NCBI RefSeq assembly: GCF_009674585.1
Contig: NZ_WKJP01000001.1
Coordinates: forward strand, 372,001-436,000
Direction: 5' to 3'
From: Haloferax marinisediminis
GTDB taxonomy: Archaea > Halobacteriota > Halobacteria > Halobacteriales > Haloferacaceae
DNA length: 64,000 nt
Shown here: positions 42,130-49,121 of the stretch, one piece after another
Numbering within the stretch: the stretch's first letter is position 1
Layout: every line of letters begins with the position of its first letter
Translations under genes and position numbers: made by a program
The notes under the pieces: generated by a model
What the model was told of the DNA's origin: nothing
What the model saw: only the letters and a program-made list of their open reading frames with translations
The model's database searches: none

Positions 42130-43161
42130 ATGGACCGACCTTCAGAACTCAAACCCCGCGAGGCAGTTCGCCGGTACCTTGACCGCCGTGGGACGGAACT
42201 CTCGTCATCGTCCATCAAGACCTACAAGTACCGCCTGAAGCTCTGGGTCGAGTGGTGCGAGGACCGGAATATCGAGCGCGTCTCTGACCTGAACGGGTGG
42301 ACGTTCGAGCAGTTCGAGGCGTTCCGCGCCGGTCAGGACATCGCTTCACCAACGCTCCACAGCGAGATGGAGACACTGCTCGGGTTCGTCGAGTATCTCG
42401 AACGCATCGAGGCTGTTGACGACGGTCTCTCGAAGAAGGTCCACGTGCCGAGCGTGCCGATGTCGGAACGGTCGCGGGATACGATGTTGGTTCCTGAGGA
42501 CGCGCTTCGATTGCTTCGGTTCTATCGGTCTCACAGTAGCGTCCGTGGAACTCGGTTCCACGCTGTTCTTGAGCTGGCGTGGCACACTGGAGCACGTCTT
42601 GGTGCTCTTCGTGGTCTCGATCTTCGTGACTACTATCCCGACGAGCAGTATGTCGAGTTCGTCCACCGGCCGGAGTCCGAGACGCCATTGAAGAATCAGA
42701 TGAACGGTGAGCGCACGGTCTCGCTCTTGCCGGAGGTCGTCGAATCGCTGAACACCTACATCAAGAAGTTCCGACCGGATGGTCACGACGACTTCGGTCG
42801 CTCACCGTTGTTCGTCACACACCACGGGACTCGTATCTCGAAGAACGGCTTTCGGGGGTGGATGTATCAGGCGACGCAACCGTGCGTTGCTGGTCCGTGT
42901 CCGCACGAATACGAGAAAAATTCCTGCGAATTTGCGGGGTCATACACTCAGGGAAGCAAGTGTCCGTCTTCTCGAGCACCACACCACGTTCGGACGGGGT
43001 CAATTACGTGGCACAGAGACCGCGGGTTCCCTCCTGAGGTGACGGCAGAACGCGTGAATGCGTCTCAGGACGTTATTGAACAGCATTACGACAAAGCGTC
43101 CCAGCGCGAGCGGATGGAACTTCGTCGCCGTCCTCACCTGGACAAACTTCGGATTGAGTGA
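42130..43161 (+). CDS. int: Tyrosine recombinase (SNJ2-type integrase)
   Basis: The 343-residue integrase has an N-terminal SAM-like core-binding domain (about 8-95) and a catalytic domain with R156 (HTGARLGALRG), H285-x-x-R288 (PHHVRTG) and nucleophile Y320 (IEQHYDK). Between about 252 and 278 a Cys-rich insert (C252, C257, C266, C278) precedes the His-Arg box and may bind zinc. It lies 72 nt inside attR and should catalyse integration into tRNA-Pro. Start after the two-base gap from the preceding mini-gene. Confidence 0.88.
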   Translation: MDRPSELKPREAVRRYLDRRGTELSSSSIKTYKYRLKLWVEWCEDRNIERVSDLNGWTFEQFEAFRAGQDIASPTLHSEMETLLGFVEYLERIEAVDDGLSKKVHVPSVPMSERSRDTMLVPEDALRLLRFYRSHSSVRGTRFHAVLELAWHTGARLGALRGLDLRDYYPDEQYVEFVHRPESETPLKNQMNGERTVSLLPEVVESLNTYIKKFRPDGHDDFGRSPLFVTHHGTRISKNGFRGWMYQATQPCVAGPCPHEYEKNSCEFAGSYTQGSKCPSSRAPHHVRTGSITWHRDRGFPPEVTAERVNASQDVIEQHYDKASQRERMELRRRPHLDKLRIE

Positions 43162-43233
43162 GCCATGAGTAGGTACATCTCGGTTCAACCGATAGAGGTA
43201 GTGGAGAGTCGGCTACTGATGGGTAATTGCACG

Positions 43234-43246
43234 CCGGGCGGTCCCA
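43234..43246 (+). repeat. attR: second copy of the 13-nt tRNA-Pro end
   Basis: Exact repeat of the end of tRNA-Pro (CCGGGCGGTCCCA), marking the right boundary of the provirus. Confidence 0.8.
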
Positions 43247-43390
43247 CTTCTATGCGAACTCAACTACCGAGCACCGCGTAGCGTGTGCGAGGGACGACAA
43301 ATCCGCAGTGTGTGGACGAAAACGGATTTGAACCCGCCGAGACCGAACGAAGTGAGGTCTCGGCTTGGTTCAACATCCGGGCAATCCCAT
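43247..43390. repeat. Post-tRNA composite repeat, copy 2
   Basis: After attR comes the same arrangement as after tRNA-His: the shared 22-nt core (43269-43290), an inverted repeat (CAAATCCG/CGGATTTG), an inverted T-arm copy (GGATTTGAACCCGCC), a GAGACC/GGTCTC hairpin enclosing GAACGAAGTGAG, and a direct copy resembling the last 23 bases of tRNA-Pro (43367-43390, a few changes). The T-arm copies match tRNA-Pro here and tRNA-His at copy 1. The remaining 158 nt before the next gene hold nothing that I can name. Confidence 0.7.
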
Positions 43391-43548
43391 CCAACGTAAC
43401 GAAACCAAGCCCTGAGCGACGCACATTCAGAGAAGACTCCCGAGAGAGTGGTTGGGCGTAATCTTCAATCCCTTAGTCGTCGAATTTCTATCACGTATCG
43501 GCACGTGGTAACAGTACACACAAAAAATCCAGCAAGCCCAATCCATCG

Positions 43549-44832
43549 ATGCCAGACAGCAACACCGACCGGTACGATGTCGTAATCGCCGGTGCTGGCC
43601 CAGCAGGTGCACACTGTGCACGCGACGTGGCCACACGTGGCTACGACGTCGTCGTGTTCGAAGCAGAGTCCGAAGCCGAGTTTCCCCGTCAGAGCAACAA
43701 GTCTACTGGCGGGACGTTTCCAGCGATGTTGTCGTCGTTCGGGATTCCGGACGACGTCGTGATGAACTACACCGACAACGTCGTGTTCGAGTCGCCCACC
43801 GAACACTACACCCACTACCAACCGGGTGCCGTACTCGACTTCCCCGAGTTCAAGCGGTTCTTGGTCCGAGACGGGCAGAGTTCGGGTGCCGAGTACCGGT
43901 TCGACGCGCGCGTCAGTAAACCGGTATTCGAAGGCGGGGAAATCGTCGGTGTGGAGTACGGCGGCGGGCAGACGGTCTACGGTGACATCGTTATCGACGC
44001 AACGGGGCCTGCGGCCGTCCTGTCCCGCCAACTCGGAGTGAGCGGTCTCGAACGAGAGGCACAGGCCATCGGCATCGAATACGAGATGGAGGGCCTCACT
44101 CTCGCCCCCGACGGCTACGCCGACCTCGCCGACGCGATGATGCTCCGTCTCGACCACGACGTCGCTCCCGGCGGGTACTCGTGGATTTTCCACACTGGTG
44201 GCGATACCGCGAAGGTGGGCCTCTGTTACATCCAAAACGATGCGCACCGCGCCTACGCCACCGAGGGGATGCGTATCGACGGCTACCTCCAGCGCTGGCT
44301 CGAAACCGACCCTCGCTTCGAGAACGCCGAGCGAATCGCCGAGAGACACCACCGTGGGTCGGCCCACATCCAGCTACCGGACGCACTGAGTACGGACAAC
44401 TTCATGGCGATTGGCGATACGGTGCCGACAGTCGACCCGGTCTGGGGAGAAGGAATCTACGCCTGCATGAAGTCCGGGCGCGCCGCGGCGACGACCGTCG
44501 ACCACTGCTTCATCGCGAGTGATGTGGACACGTCGGCCGAGAACCTGGCGGCGTACGACGACCGCTGGCACACCGAGGTAGCCCCACAGATGCGAACCCG
44601 GCTGCTCATCAGCCGAGTCCTCTACAACGCGTCGAACGACCGCTACGACACCTTCATTCGAGATATGGAACGGTTGAGCGACGACGAGTTGCGTGCAGTG
44701 AACGCTGGAAACCCGCGGGCACTTGCAAAGCTCCTGCACGTCGACGACATTCCACTCCTCGTTCGGGTGTTGACCGAATCGAAAAGCTGGAACCCAACCA
44801 AGCTGACGAGCAGAGCGTTGAACCCGTCTTGA
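43549..44832 (+). CDS. Geranylgeranyl reductase-type flavoprotein
   Basis: The 427-residue FAD-dependent protein has the Rossmann motif VVIAGAGPAGAHCARDVATR, the second FAD motif FMAIGDTVPTVDPVWGEGIY and IVIDATGPAAVLSR. It falls in the geranylgeranyl/digeranylgeranylglycerophospholipid reductase group that saturates archaeal isoprenoid chains; chlorinating or hydroxylating relatives share this fold. Exact substrate not determined. It lies just outside the provirus and is convergent with the small downstream gene. Confidence 0.8.
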   Translation: MPDSNTDRYDVVIAGAGPAGAHCARDVATRGYDVVVFEAESEAEFPRQSNKSTGGTFPAMLSSFGIPDDVVMNYTDNVVFESPTEHYTHYQPGAVLDFPEFKRFLVRDGQSSGAEYRFDARVSKPVFEGGEIVGVEYGGGQTVYGDIVIDATGPAAVLSRQLGVSGLEREAQAIGIEYEMEGLTLAPDGYADLADAMMLRLDHDVAPGGYSWIFHTGGDTAKVGLCYIQNDAHRAYATEGMRIDGYLQRWLETDPRFENAERIAERHHRGSAHIQLPDALSTDNFMAIGDTVPTVDPVWGEGIYACMKSGRAAATTVDHCFIASDVDTSAENLAAYDDRWHTEVAPQMRTRLLISRVLYNASNDRYDTFIRDMERLSDDELRAVNAGNPRALAKLLHVDDIPLLVRVLTESKSWNPTKLTSRALNPS

Positions 44833-44838
44833 ATCAAC

Positions 44839-45084
44839 TTAGCCGCCCTTCTTTCGGTACCAGAACCGCTCGCCGACGGGAGACGCACCGTCCTCGATAT
44901 CGAGTCTGCTGAGAAAGAGGTCTCGAATTGCGAGTGTGACGACCAACTCGACCGATTCGTTGGTGTCGTTTCGGGCGTGGACGACCCAGTGTCCGTCGCG
45001 CTCTTCGACTGCCTCGATGGTTCCTTCGGTCCATCGGTCGATGTCGTGTGTCGGTTCTCTCGCGTGGATTCGGTCGTGTGCCAT
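44839..45084 (-). CDS. Small conserved haloarchaeal protein
   Basis: An 81-residue acidic protein with a beta-rich core (TIEAVEERDGHWVVHARNDTN ... VELVVTLAIRDLFLS) ending in RFWYRKKGG. The ATG follows the TAG of the upstream gene directly (TAGATG), so the two are one operon. Function unknown. Confidence 0.6.
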   Translation of the reverse strand: MAHDRIHAREPTHDIDRWTEGTIEAVEERDGHWVVHARNDTNESVELVVTLAIRDLFLSRLDIEDGASPVGERFWYRKKGG

Positions 45085-46719
45085 CTATGGGAGGGCAGCC
45101 GCCGCCGTCTGTTCACCCAATCGCAGTGTCGTCACACGCATCGCAGACGAGTTGTCCTCGGCGGTCGCATTCTCATCACTCTCGTTCGTTTTCTGGATGA
45201 CGTAGCGCTGGCCGACCATCGGGTCTAACAGGCTATCGACGGGTGCCCGGTCGTCTCGCAGGAGTGGCACGTCGTCTGTTGGCTCGGAGTTCCGGTACGA
45301 CGAGACTTCTGCGGCGAGGTCGATACCGATGTCGCGCTGTTGATTCCGCATCTGCAACTCGTCGCGGGTCACGAGCGTCGACTCTTTGGTCGCCACGACT
45401 TCGATGTTCTGGACGACCACACTTCCCGCGGTGGGGAAACTGTACACCTGCGGGTACACCGCGTTCATCGTCTTGTACTCCGCGCGGTAGAACTGCGAGG
45501 CAGGCCCACTGGGTGCGGAGATAACGTTCGCAAAGAGGATACCATCCTCGTCGAGTCGCTCCGAGGTGAGGCGCATGAACTCCACCGTCGTCAGTTCGAA
45601 CGGAACCTTGTCTTTCCGGTAGGCGTCGAGGACGATGAGGTCGTACGTCTGGTTGGTCTCGCGGAGATACTGCCGCCCGTCCATCGTGTAGATGTTGAGT
45701 CGGTCAGATTCCTCGACACCGAAGTACTGCTTGGAGACAGCTACCACTTCGGGGTCTATCTCCACCACGTCGACGGTGACGTTCGGATACATCTCCGTGA
45801 AGACTCGCGGACCGGTGAACCCGCCGCCGCCGACGAACAACACCCGGTCGATGTCGTCCGAAAGGAGGAACGGGACGTGGAAGTACGTCGTGTAGTCGAA
45901 GACGTGTCTCGTGGGGTCGTCGAGGTCCATCGCGCTGTGGGGTTGGCCGTCGAGGTAGAGGGTTCGCGTGTCCCCGGCGTCGACGACGCGGAGTTCCTGA
46001 TACGCAGTCTGGGTGTGGTAGACCGTGGTACCGGCGCTATCGAGACCGACGCCGCCGGAGACTGTGGCGACGACGAGGAAGAGACTGACGGCGATACTCC
46101 AGTACGCCTCCTGCCGACTGATGTTCGGGCGGGCGAGGTGAACGGCCGTGCCGACGGAGATGACGCCTAAGACGAGCCCGATTTGGGGGACACTCAGCGA
46201 CGGAATGAGGACGAAGGTGGTGGCGAACGCACCGACGATGCTCCCGACCGTCCCCACAGCGTAGACGTGTCCGGACGCCGCCCCGACGTCAGACCGACCA
46301 GATAACTCCGCCGCGTACGGACTGATGTAGCCGAGGAGGTACGTCGGCGGGCCGAACAGCAGGATTATCGCGGGGAGCGATGCGAATCTGCTCGGGAGCG
46401 GAAGGCCGGCCATCGACTGCAAGAAGAGGTCTCCGAAGAGGATGACGCCGGCGATGTACGTGGCAGTGGCGATGAACACACGAACGAGGCTGTCGTTCGA
46501 CGCCTGCGTTGCCTGTTGGCCGCCGCGGTGGTACCCGAGACTCAACGCAGCGAGGAAGACGCCGATGATGCTCCCCCACGTGTAGATGCTGCTGCCGAAC
46601 TCGGGGGCGATCATCCGACCGGCGAGAATCTCTAACCCCATGCTCGTGACGCCAGAGACGAACACGGCCAGTTCGGGCCGCGTCATTTTGAGGGGCGAGA
46701 AGGAGGGCGAAGAAGCCAT
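45085..46719 (-). CDS. Fused multi-spanning membrane/spermidine synthase-like protein
   Basis: The 544-residue protein has seven or so N-terminal membrane helices (about 12-225; MFS-like GMEILAGRM-type region MGLEILAGRMIAPEFGSS) and a C-terminal spermidine-synthase-type Rossmann domain (VLFVGGGGFTGPRVFTEMYP, DVVEIDPEVVAVSKQYFG, DLIVLDAYRKDKVPF). Such fusions are widespread; whether they make polyamines is doubtful because gate-keeping residues vary. The start is supported by ATTTAATA about 27 nt upstream. Confidence 0.82.
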   Translation of the reverse strand: MASSPSFSPLKMTRPELAVFVSGVTSMGLEILAGRMIAPEFGSSIYTWGSIIGVFLAALSLGYHRGGQQATQASNDSLVRVFIATATYIAGVILFGDLFLQSMAGLPLPSRFASLPAIILLFGPPTYLLGYISPYAAELSGRSDVGAASGHVYAVGTVGSIVGAFATTFVLIPSLSVPQIGLVLGVISVGTAVHLARPNISRQEAYWSIAVSLFLVVATVSGGVGLDSAGTTVYHTQTAYQELRVVDAGDTRTLYLDGQPHSAMDLDDPTRHVFDYTTYFHVPFLLSDDIDRVLFVGGGGFTGPRVFTEMYPNVTVDVVEIDPEVVAVSKQYFGVEESDRLNIYTMDGRQYLRETNQTYDLIVLDAYRKDKVPFELTTVEFMRLTSERLDEDGILFANVISAPSGPASQFYRAEYKTMNAVYPQVYSFPTAGSVVVQNIEVVATKESTLVTRDELQMRNQQRDIGIDLAAEVSSYRNSEPTDDVPLLRDDRAPVDSLLDPMVGQRYVIQKTNESDENATAEDNSSAMRVTTLRLGEQTAAAALP

Positions 46720-46743
46720 ACTGGTATCTGTGGGGCGAGAGAG

Positions 46744-46751
46744 TATTAAAT
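46744..46751 (-). promoter_or_regulatory. TATA-like element of the fused synthase gene
   Basis: GATTTAAT on the minus strand is centred about 27 nt before the ATG at 46719, predicting a leaderless transcript. Confidence 0.5.
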
Positions 46752-46800
46752 CACGCAAGTGACACCTCTCGGCTGCGGAACGCTGTGACGGGCGGAGATT

Positions 46801-46808
46801 CTTATACT
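46801..46808 (+). promoter_or_regulatory. TATA-like element of the Cas4-like gene
   Basis: CTTATACT is centred about 25 nt before the GTG at 46829, which supports the GTG as the start of a leaderless mRNA. Confidence 0.5.
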
Positions 46809-46828
46809 GGGAGGAGACCAGACACCTC

Positions 46829-47494
46829 GTGTCGTCTTGTGTCATCGCGTCTGACCTCGCCCACGCCGCCTACTGCCCGCGGCAACTCTACTACGCTCGC
46901 CGCGACGACGACAGAGCGCCACCCCCTACCGTCCACGAGATTCGTGACCTCGCCTTGGAGTATCCAACACTCCTCGCAGCCGACGACGGTGAACTGGCAG
47001 ACCGTCCCTTGGCGACGACACCGACAGTGTACCGCGCTAATCTTCGTCGCATCCGTGAGCGAGATGACTGGGCAGCGCTGTCGAATCCCGACGCCCGCAA
47101 CGTCCTTCTCACGGGGAAAGACTGTCGCGGCATCGCGCACAAACTCGTCGGCGACCCGCCGGTTCCGTCGCTCGTCTCACCGGGGACCCCACCCGAGCGT
47201 GGGGTGTGGGAACCGCAGCGGGTTCGTGTCGTCGCACTGGCGAAGGCGTTGTCGTGGGAACGCGAGGCCGCAGTCGAACAGGCGCTCGTCGAGTATCCTG
47301 CGGTCGGCGTCGTCCGAACCGTCCGTCTCACGACGCGAAACAAGGCGGCGTACCGACGAGCACTCCGAATCGCACGGGAACTGGACTTCGTCCCGCCGCG
47401 ACTTCGCGACTCCGCGAAGTGTCGCGGGTGCACCTATCGAGAACAGTGTGGTGTGAAGACGCGGTCGTTACGGTCGCGCCTTGGATTCGGCTGA
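46829..47494 (+). CDS. Stand-alone Cas4-like (RecB-fold) protein, nuclease residues not evident
   Basis: The 221-residue protein carries the Cas4 cysteine layout: one Cys in AAYCPRQLYYAR (C16) and three at the C-terminus in AKCRGCTYREQC, expected to hold a 4Fe-4S cluster. No cas genes or repeats are nearby. In the place of the PD-(D/E)XK core the sequence reads IAHKLVGDPPVPSLVSPG, without a recognisable GxxD and ExK, so nuclease activity is doubtful. The GTG start follows from the promoter. A 29-nt tandem repeat overlaps its end. Confidence 0.72.
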   Translation: MSSCVIASDLAHAAYCPRQLYYARRDDDRAPPPTVHEIRDLALEYPTLLAADDGELADRPLATTPTVYRANLRRIRERDDWAALSNPDARNVLLTGKDCRGIAHKLVGDPPVPSLVSPGTPPERGVWEPQRVRVVALAKALSWEREAAVEQALVEYPAVGVVRTVRLTTRNKAAYRRALRIARELDFVPPRLRDSAKCRGCTYREQCGVKTRSLRSRLGFG

Positions 47495-47524
47495 GGTTAC
47501 GGTCGCACCTCAGATTCGGCTGAG
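47467..47524 (+). repeat. 29-nt tandem repeat (two copies)
   Basis: Two adjacent 29-nt units (47467-47495 and 47496-47524, three or four differences) followed by the first six bases of a third. The first unit encodes the end of the Cas4-like protein including its stop; the second lies in the short gap before the convergent Sua5 stop. Confidence 0.7.
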
Positions 47525-47525
47525 G

Positions 47526-48119
47526 TTACGCCGTCTCTTCGAGCCACGCCTCGATTTCGTCTGCCATCGCGCCACGTCGATGGATGACGCCGCGACCGGG
47601 GTCGACGACGGTGCTCTCAGTTCCGGGCGTCGTCCCACCGTCGAGGACGACAGCGACTGCCTCGCGAATCTCGTCCGAGAGTTGCGACGGGTGAGTGATA
47701 CTCCCGGTTCCGGAGCGGTTGGCACTGGTCGCAGTGACAGGCGTCTCCGCCGCACGGAAGAGTCGACGCGCGAGGTCGTGGTCGGGGACACGGACGCCGA
47801 CGCGGTCGCGCCCGGCGACGAGCACGTCCGGCAGGCTCTCACGGCGTTCGACGACGACGGTTACGGGGCCGGGAAGGAAGCGACGCATGAACGCCTCTTC
47901 ACGGTCGTCGGCGACGACGTAGTCGAGCGCCGAATCCACGTCTGGAAACCCTGCTGAGAGTGGTTTCGAGCGGTCTCTGCCTTTGATATCGAAGACACGT
48001 TCGACGGCCGCGGGGTCCGTAGCGTCCGCGCCCATCCCGTAGACAGTCTCCGTCGGATAGACTACGGCCTCACCGCGGCGGATAGCGGCGGCCGCCTCTG
48101 TCAGGTCGTCGTCGCTCAT
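47526..48119 (-). CDS. L-threonylcarbamoyladenylate synthase (Sua5/YrdC)
   Basis: The 197-residue YrdC-domain enzyme forms threonylcarbamoyl-AMP for the t6A37 modification of ANN-decoding tRNAs. Signature elements are VVYPTETVYGMGADA, FDIKGRDRSKPLS (KxR), and VTATSANRSG (SxN). Length matches the YrdC domain without the Sua5 C-terminal domain. It is convergent with the Cas4-like gene and 66 nt from the redoxin gene on the same strand. Confidence 0.9.
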   Translation of the reverse strand: MSDDDLTEAAAAIRRGEAVVYPTETVYGMGADATDPAAVERVFDIKGRDRSKPLSAGFPDVDSALDYVVADDREEAFMRRFLPGPVTVVVERRESLPDVLVAGRDRVGVRVPDHDLARRLFRAAETPVTATSANRSGTGSITHPSQLSDEIREAVAVVLDGGTTPGTESTVVDPGRGVIHRRGAMADEIEAWLEETA

Positions 48120-48185
48120 GACCGAGCAGACGAGAGTCGAGCGAAAAAGCGTGACGAAACGGGGGACGGCGAACGAAAACAGTGA

Positions 48186-48692
48186 TTAGAGCGATTCGAC
48201 GGCGTCGGCAATCTCGTCGTAGTCGGGGAAGTCCGGCCACTGGGCTGCGACCCACGCGTACTGGATTTCGCGGTCCTCGTCGAGGAGGAACACGGCGGGG
48301 CGGTGTTCGGTGATACCGGCCATGTCGTCGAGGTCGTTCTCGATGCCGTAGTCGGCCGCGACACCCGCCGCAGGGTCAGAGAAGAACCGCGCGTCGACCT
48401 CGCGTTCGGCGAGGAACGTCTTGTGCTCGTACGGCGACGAGATGGAGACACCGACAGACTGGACCGCTTCGGGGACGCCACGGTCACGAAGGTTGTTCCA
48501 GATGTACGTCGATGGGAACGCGCCGTCCATCGTGTGGAAGACGAGGAGGACGGGTCCCTCGTCGGTCAGGTCGGACAGCGAGGTGTCTTCCCAGAACTCT
48601 TCGTTGACGAGCGGTCGGGTGAAGTCCGGTGCCGTGTCGCCGACTTCCGGCGCGTCGTGTGGCGGGAGTTCGACCACGTCGAAGTCGACCAT
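48186..48692 (-). CDS. Redoxin-domain protein lacking cysteines
   Basis: This 168-residue thioredoxin-fold protein resembles AhpC/TSA-type redoxins (VGDTAPDFTRPLVN, VLLVFHTMDGAFPSTYIW, PAVFLLDEDREIQYAWVA), but has no cysteine at all; the peroxidatic Cys position in the FHTMDGAFP loop is replaced. It cannot work as a classical peroxiredoxin and may be a structural or chaperone-like partner. Its ATG shares a base with the glutaredoxin stop (TAATG), so they are co-translated. Confidence 0.75.
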   Translation of the reverse strand: MVDFDVVELPPHDAPEVGDTAPDFTRPLVNEEFWEDTSLSDLTDEGPVLLVFHTMDGAFPSTYIWNNLRDRGVPEAVQSVGVSISSPYEHKTFLAEREVDARFFSDPAAGVAADYGIENDLDDMAGITEHRPAVFLLDEDREIQYAWVAAQWPDFPDYDEIADAVESL

Positions 48693-48961
48693 TATGCCAC
48701 CTCCCCGTTTCCGTAGGTGTTTTCGAGGTAGTCGACGATGTTGGCCGATTCAGACATCGTGACGCCCGTGTTCTCGTCGACGAGGGCGGGAACGGTCCGT
48801 TTCCCGGAGACCCGCTTGACGACGTTTCGGTCGGAGTGCATCGGTTCGACGAACCGAGAGCGGTAGTCGAGACCCTGTTCGTCGAGGACGCGAACGACCC
48901 GCTCACAGTATGGACACGCCTGCAACCGATACAGCGTAATCGCCGGTTGGTCGTCGGACAT
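48692..48961 (-). CDS. Glutaredoxin-like protein (CPYC)
   Basis: An 89-residue glutaredoxin fold with the active site ACPYCERV, cis-Pro loop TVPALVDE and the SESANIVDYLE helix. It reduces disulfides or glutathione/gamma-glutamylcysteine mixed disulfides in the cytoplasm. The start MSDDQPAITLYRL was chosen to begin at the fold. It is the first gene of a pair with the Cys-less redoxin, which may be its partner. Confidence 0.85.
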   Translation of the reverse strand: MSDDQPAITLYRLQACPYCERVVRVLDEQGLDYRSRFVEPMHSDRNVVKRVSGKRTVPALVDENTGVTMSESANIVDYLENTYGNGEVA

Positions 48962-49121
48962 GGACACCCATTGGGAAGAGACCCGCCTAAGCCCTTCGCT
49001 CGCGGGTATCCACGCCGCAATGACGTTCAGAGCCTCTGTTTCTCCACCGACCACGTTCGAGTCTGGCGGTGTTGCCGAGGGCAACTCTTAATTCCGGTGC
49101 CATGCAAGACTTTGTAGTTAC

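Larger units (their letters stand above)
31275..43246. mobile_element. Integrated pleolipovirus-like provirus (about 12 kb) in tRNA-Pro
   Basis: Both ends are the 13-nt att repeat. The content agrees with a virus of the betapleolipovirus/SNJ2 kind: tyrosine integrase beside the right end, phiH-like repressor, a coiled-coil membrane-anchored spike candidate, two membrane proteins, a Walker-type NTPase, and a large protein encoded after overlapping zinc mini-genes in the replication position. No HUH Rep motif is visible, which argues against an alphapleolipovirus or ssDNA plasmid. The inserted AT-rich three-gene block and the damaged spike start suggest a partly remodelled, possibly defective provirus. 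Confidence 0.78.

Noticed and set aside
31275-43246. Insertion sequence or transposase in the element
   Set aside because: No DDE, HUH or serine recombinase gene and no terminal inverted repeats; a tyrosine integrase with att repeats explains the ends.
43200-43400. A second tRNA gene after attR
   Set aside because: Only the T arm and acceptor tail are present; no D or anticodon arm can be formed.
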